Source: Paenibacillus baekrokdamisoli | GTDB lineage: Bacteria; Bacillota; Bacilli; Paenibacillales; Paenibacillaceae | Assembly (NCBI RefSeq): GCF_003945345.1 | Contig: NZ_AP019308.1 | Coordinates: 5,446,501-5,510,500 of the forward strand | Reading direction: 5' to 3' | DNA: 64,000 nt | Part shown: positions 61,263 to 64,000 of the stretch, piece by piece | How the letters are laid out: every line of letters starts with the position of its first letter | How positions within the stretch are numbered: position 1 is the stretch's first letter | Made by a program: the position numbers and the translations under genes | Notes under the pieces: model-generated | The model's database searches: none | The model's input: only the letters and a program-made list of their open reading frames with translations | What the model was told of the DNA's origin: nothing

Positions 61263-63221
61263 ATGCGATTTCGTCAAATCCATTTGGATTTCCATAATCA
61301 TGGGTCGGTTAAGATCGGAGAACGGTTCTCCAAGCATCAGTTTCAGGAAATGCTTCGTCTTGGCCATGTCGATTCCATTAATTTGTTTGCTAAATGCTTT
61401 CACGGATGGGCCTATTACGATACGGAGAAGTTCGATAAGCATCCCGGTCTGACGTTTGATCTATTGGGCGAGATGATTGAAGCCGCACATGAGATTGGCG
61501 TTAAGACACCTGTGTATATCAATGTCGGCCTGAGCGAGAATCTGGCATTGAAGCATCCAGAGTGGTTGGCTCGCGATGAGAATGAAAAGACTTTCTATGA
61601 TGTCGGATTCAAGGAGCCAGGACTGCACACCTTTTGCTTCAACTCTCCCTATCTGGAGCATATTCTTCAGTTAACGGAAGAAGTGGTTGCGAAATACGAC
61701 GCGGACGGACTATTCTTGGACATCGTATATCCGAAAGCTTGCTATTGTCATATTTGTAGGGCACAGCTGCTTGAAGAAGGCAAGGATCCATTTAATAAGG
61801 CCGATAATATGGAATTGGCTGAACGGGTATATGCGAACTATACAAAACAATTAAATGAAAGAGTATGGATGATCAAGCCGAACCTTGATATCTTTCACAA
61901 TAGCGGAATTCGAGCAGGGCGTCGGGATATGATTGCCATGAACAATCACCTAGAAGTTGAGTCGCTGCCTTCAGGCGGCTGGGGATATGACTATTTTCCA
62001 ATATCGGCGAGGTATTTCCAACAAATGAATAAACGGTTGGTCGGAATGACCGGCAGGTTCCATATGAACTGGGGCGAGTTCGGCGGTTACAAGCATACGA
62101 ACGCGATCCGTTTCGAGTCTGCTTTGTGTTTGGCACATGGGACACTTTGCTCTGTAGGAGATCATTTACATCCTGATGGAATGATGGATCCGATTGTTTA
62201 CAAAATGGTGGGCGAAGCCTATAGGGAAGTGGAAGCGAAGGAACCATGGTGCATGGATGTGGAGAATGTCGCGGACGTTGCTATTCTTTCCTTGGAATCT
62301 ACGGCACCCGAGCACGCCCGTATGGGACTGTCGGACACGGGAGCTTACAGGATTCTTCAAGAAGGGAACATCCTGTTTAATATCGTGGATCTGGAATCCG
62401 ATTTCAGTTCTTATAAGGTTATTATTTTACCGGACAGAGTGAGAATTACGGAGACGCTCGGCGATAAATTGCGGATCTATGTGCAGCAAGGCGGGCGAAT
62501 ATTTGCTACAGGTGAATCGGGTTTAAATGTAACTGGAGATGCGTTTGCGCTTGATCTCGGAGTGGAGTGGGTGAGCGTTAATCCGTTCCGGCCTGATTTC
62601 TACAAGCCGAATGAACCGCTGCCGAGCTTTGGGGAAGGATCGTTTGTTTTTTATTCGCAAGGACAGAAGGTTTCATTAAAAGGTGGAACGGAACTCGGCT
62701 ATCGAGAAGACCCTTATTTTAACAGAAGCCTGCATGCTTATTACTTCACACACACGCCGAACAGTCGTAACAATGCCGGACCAGGCTTGATTGAGAGTGG
62801 CAACGGTATTTATCTGGCATGGGATGCGTTTGAGGATTATGCAGAGAATGGAAGCTTGTTCGTGAAGGAAGTTGTCCTATTCGCACTGAACAGGCTGCTT
62901 GGCGACCAAAAAATTCTGTCTACAAATCTGCCTGCACAAGGTGTTGTCTCGGTTCAGCATCAGAAGAAGGAGTCTCGGTACATCAATCATCTTCTCTACG
63001 CATTTCCGGTTAAACGGGGCAAGGACAAAGAAGTTATTGAAGATATTACGCCGCTCTATCAGATTGACGTTAAGCTTCAATTGAGCGAGACCGTCAGACG
63101 TGTATATACGGTTCCGCAGCAGGAAGAGCTCGCCTTCTCCCAGACCGGAAACTCTATTCAGTATCAAGTTCCCGTTATTGATTGCCATCAAATGATCGCT
63201 ATAGAATACGACGAACTTTAA
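61263..63221 (+). CDS. Cytoplasmic GHL6-type glycosyl hydrolase with trimerisation-like domain
   Basis: A 652-aa protein without a signal peptide. The N-terminal TIM barrel has RQIHLDFHNHG, SINLFAKCFHGWAYY, GLFLDIVYPKACYCHICRA and VGMTGRFHMNWGEFGGYK. Residues about 370-560 resemble the middle domain of GH42 beta-galactosidases (YKVIILPDRVRITETLGDKL, GGRIFATGESGLN). I place it in the hypothetical glycosyl hydrolase 6 group. It likely splits the oligosaccharide brought in by the adjoining importer. AATGGAGGG precedes ATG 61263. A dead paralogue lies at 49782-51699. Confidence 0.88.
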   Translation: MRFRQIHLDFHNHGSVKIGERFSKHQFQEMLRLGHVDSINLFAKCFHGWAYYDTEKFDKHPGLTFDLLGEMIEAAHEIGVKTPVYINVGLSENLALKHPEWLARDENEKTFYDVGFKEPGLHTFCFNSPYLEHILQLTEEVVAKYDADGLFLDIVYPKACYCHICRAQLLEEGKDPFNKADNMELAERVYANYTKQLNERVWMIKPNLDIFHNSGIRAGRRDMIAMNNHLEVESLPSGGWGYDYFPISARYFQQMNKRLVGMTGRFHMNWGEFGGYKHTNAIRFESALCLAHGTLCSVGDHLHPDGMMDPIVYKMVGEAYREVEAKEPWCMDVENVADVAILSLESTAPEHARMGLSDTGAYRILQEGNILFNIVDLESDFSSYKVIILPDRVRITETLGDKLRIYVQQGGRIFATGESGLNVTGDAFALDLGVEWVSVNPFRPDFYKPNEPLPSFGEGSFVFYSQGQKVSLKGGTELGYREDPYFNRSLHAYYFTHTPNSRNNAGPGLIESGNGIYLAWDAFEDYAENGSLFVKEVVLFALNRLLGDQKILSTNLPAQGVVSVQHQKKESRYINHLLYAFPVKRGKDKEVIEDITPLYQIDVKLQLSETVRRVYTVPQQEELAFSQTGNSIQYQVPVIDCHQMIAIEYDEL

Positions 63222-63237
63222 TTGGGAGTGACCAATC

Positions 63238-64000
63238 ATGCCAAATATAACAGTAGTGAATGTTCGGGATTACGGCGCAGTTGGGGATGGGATAACGAAT
63301 GACACAGAAGCTCTCCGTCTTGCCTTCGAAGCGGCTCCCTATCAAACCGTTGTACTGCCTAAAGGTACTTATCTGACTGGAACAATAACGATACCGGCGC
63401 ACGTTGAAGTCAATTTTCAGAATGGAGCGACGTTGGTCCTAGAAGAGGGGGCTGTGCTGGAATTAAACGGTAAGTTATCCGCGGGTCCTTATCCAATCTT
63501 CGATTTCCCTTACGAACGTAATTCAGGTACGGCAAAGGTTGTCTTCCAAGGATTTCAATCGCTCACCCATTGGTTGCCGGAATGGTTCGGGGCGGTAGGA
63601 GATGCCAAGATTGACGAGAGGGTTACCGACTTGCCGATTGTTTCTGGGACGGATAGCTCGCTTGCATTCGAGAAGTGCTTTTTGGTTATGAGCCAGACTG
63701 GTGTCGCAACGGTAAAGCTTAATCATGGTAATTATTTGTTCGCGCATGAGGTGAACGTATTTGACGGAAATTTCTGTCTGGAAGGCAGCACGCATGCGAA
63801 ATTCTCTTCCGTACCAACCAGCCATAATCCTTCGGATTATTCGATCCATATGGATACGGGCTACATTACAGGCAAAGGCATCGAAGCTTTATTTCATATC
63901 AAGCAGTCGGAGCCTCTTCACGGCTATTTCGGATTTTTAATTGAGAGAGCCTTCTTCCGCAGCTATCACGATGGACCGCAGTCTGTCGTTAAGGTAACCG
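63238..64000 (+). CDS. Beta-helix protein, pectate-lyase-3-like, no signal (3' end outside window)
   Basis: ATG 63238 lies behind GGGAGTG and 16 bp after the glycosidase gene; the frame stays open to the window end (254 codons). It begins VNVRDYGAVGDGITNDTEAL and VVLPKGTYLTGTI, the family's opening motif, and shows WLPEWFGAVGD a second time around residue 115. Unlike the two Tat-exported relatives, there is no twin-arginine or Sec signal, so it would act inside the cell or leave by another route. Being joined to the glycosidase suggests intracellular processing of the same oligosaccharide. Confidence 0.88.
   Translation, partial: MPNITVVNVRDYGAVGDGITNDTEALRLAFEAAPYQTVVLPKGTYLTGTITIPAHVEVNFQNGATLVLEEGAVLELNGKLSAGPYPIFDFPYERNSGTAKVVFQGFQSLTHWLPEWFGAVGDAKIDERVTDLPIVSGTDSSLAFEKCFLVMSQTGVATVKLNHGNYLFAHEVNVFDGNFCLEGSTHAKFSSVPTSHNPSDYSIHMDTGYITGKGIEALFHIKQSEPLHGYFGFLIERAFFRSYHDGPQSVVKVT

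Overview
The window looks like a chromosomal segment of a Paenibacillus-type low-to-mid GC Firmicute. The evidence is strong AGGAGG ribosome sites, frequent TTG/GTG starts, a two-component TatA/TatC translocase without TatB, large membrane-bound AraC (YesN-like) regulators, LplB/YtcP-type sugar permeases with no ATPase gene, and a gapB-ppdK-ccpN-ppsR gluconeogenic operon. I saw no rRNA, tRNA, CRISPR array, phage or transposase gene. The segment is dominated by carbohydrate and small-molecule catabolism, with several eroded genes between intact ones.

Layout. 1-4290: 3' end of a large unknown protein, a scrap of a D-threonine aldolase-like gene, a Tat-exported beta-helix protein and a Gfo/Idh/MocA oxidoreductase. 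4353-5567: palindromic 57-bp-period repeats, then tatA-tatC copy 1. 5777-11542: a cluster of two M20 amidohydrolases, IclR regulator, SDR, RidA and a D-threonine-aldolase/D-serine-dehydratase-like PLP enzyme, with a scrap of an M81 metallopeptidase. 11651-22438: a GntR regulator fused to a sugar-binding-protein-like domain, an enolase-superfamily enzyme, three Gfo/Idh/MocA enzymes, one ABC importer and a nitrilase-family hydrolase. 22890-27186: a 1063-aa secreted carbohydrate-active protein divergent from an AraC regulator.

27415-32929 is the gluconeogenic operon: a sigma-A promoter overlapped by palindromes (candidate CcpN operators), gapB, a 55-aa CxxC peptide resembling SR1P (GapA-binding peptide), ppdK, ccpN (with no standard start codon at the expected place) and ppsR. 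33052-38042: IclR regulator divergent from a damaged operon (SDR remnant, frameshifted mannonate dehydratase) that continues with an intact class III aminotransferase and an M81 metallopeptidase.

38173-51699: binding protein, YesN-like regulator, an ABC importer, a TIM-barrel enzyme split by four inserted jelly-roll repeats, and a dead GHL6-type glycosidase. 51809-64000: a YesN-like regulator divergent from a second Tat cassette (beta-helix protein, tatA, tatC), then an LplABC-like importer, an intact GHL6-type glycosidase and the start of a further beta-helix protein.

How it fits together. Secreted beta-helix and jelly-roll proteins probably act on a complex polysaccharide. ATPase-less ABC importers, which would need a shared MsmX-type ATPase encoded elsewhere, take up the products. 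Cytoplasmic glycosidases, oxidoreductases and sugar-acid enzymes process them. The two nearly identical tatAC copies differ in their surroundings. Copy 1 still carries the last codons of a beta-helix gene that is otherwise gone, so the cargo gene and its translocase seem to have travelled as one unit.
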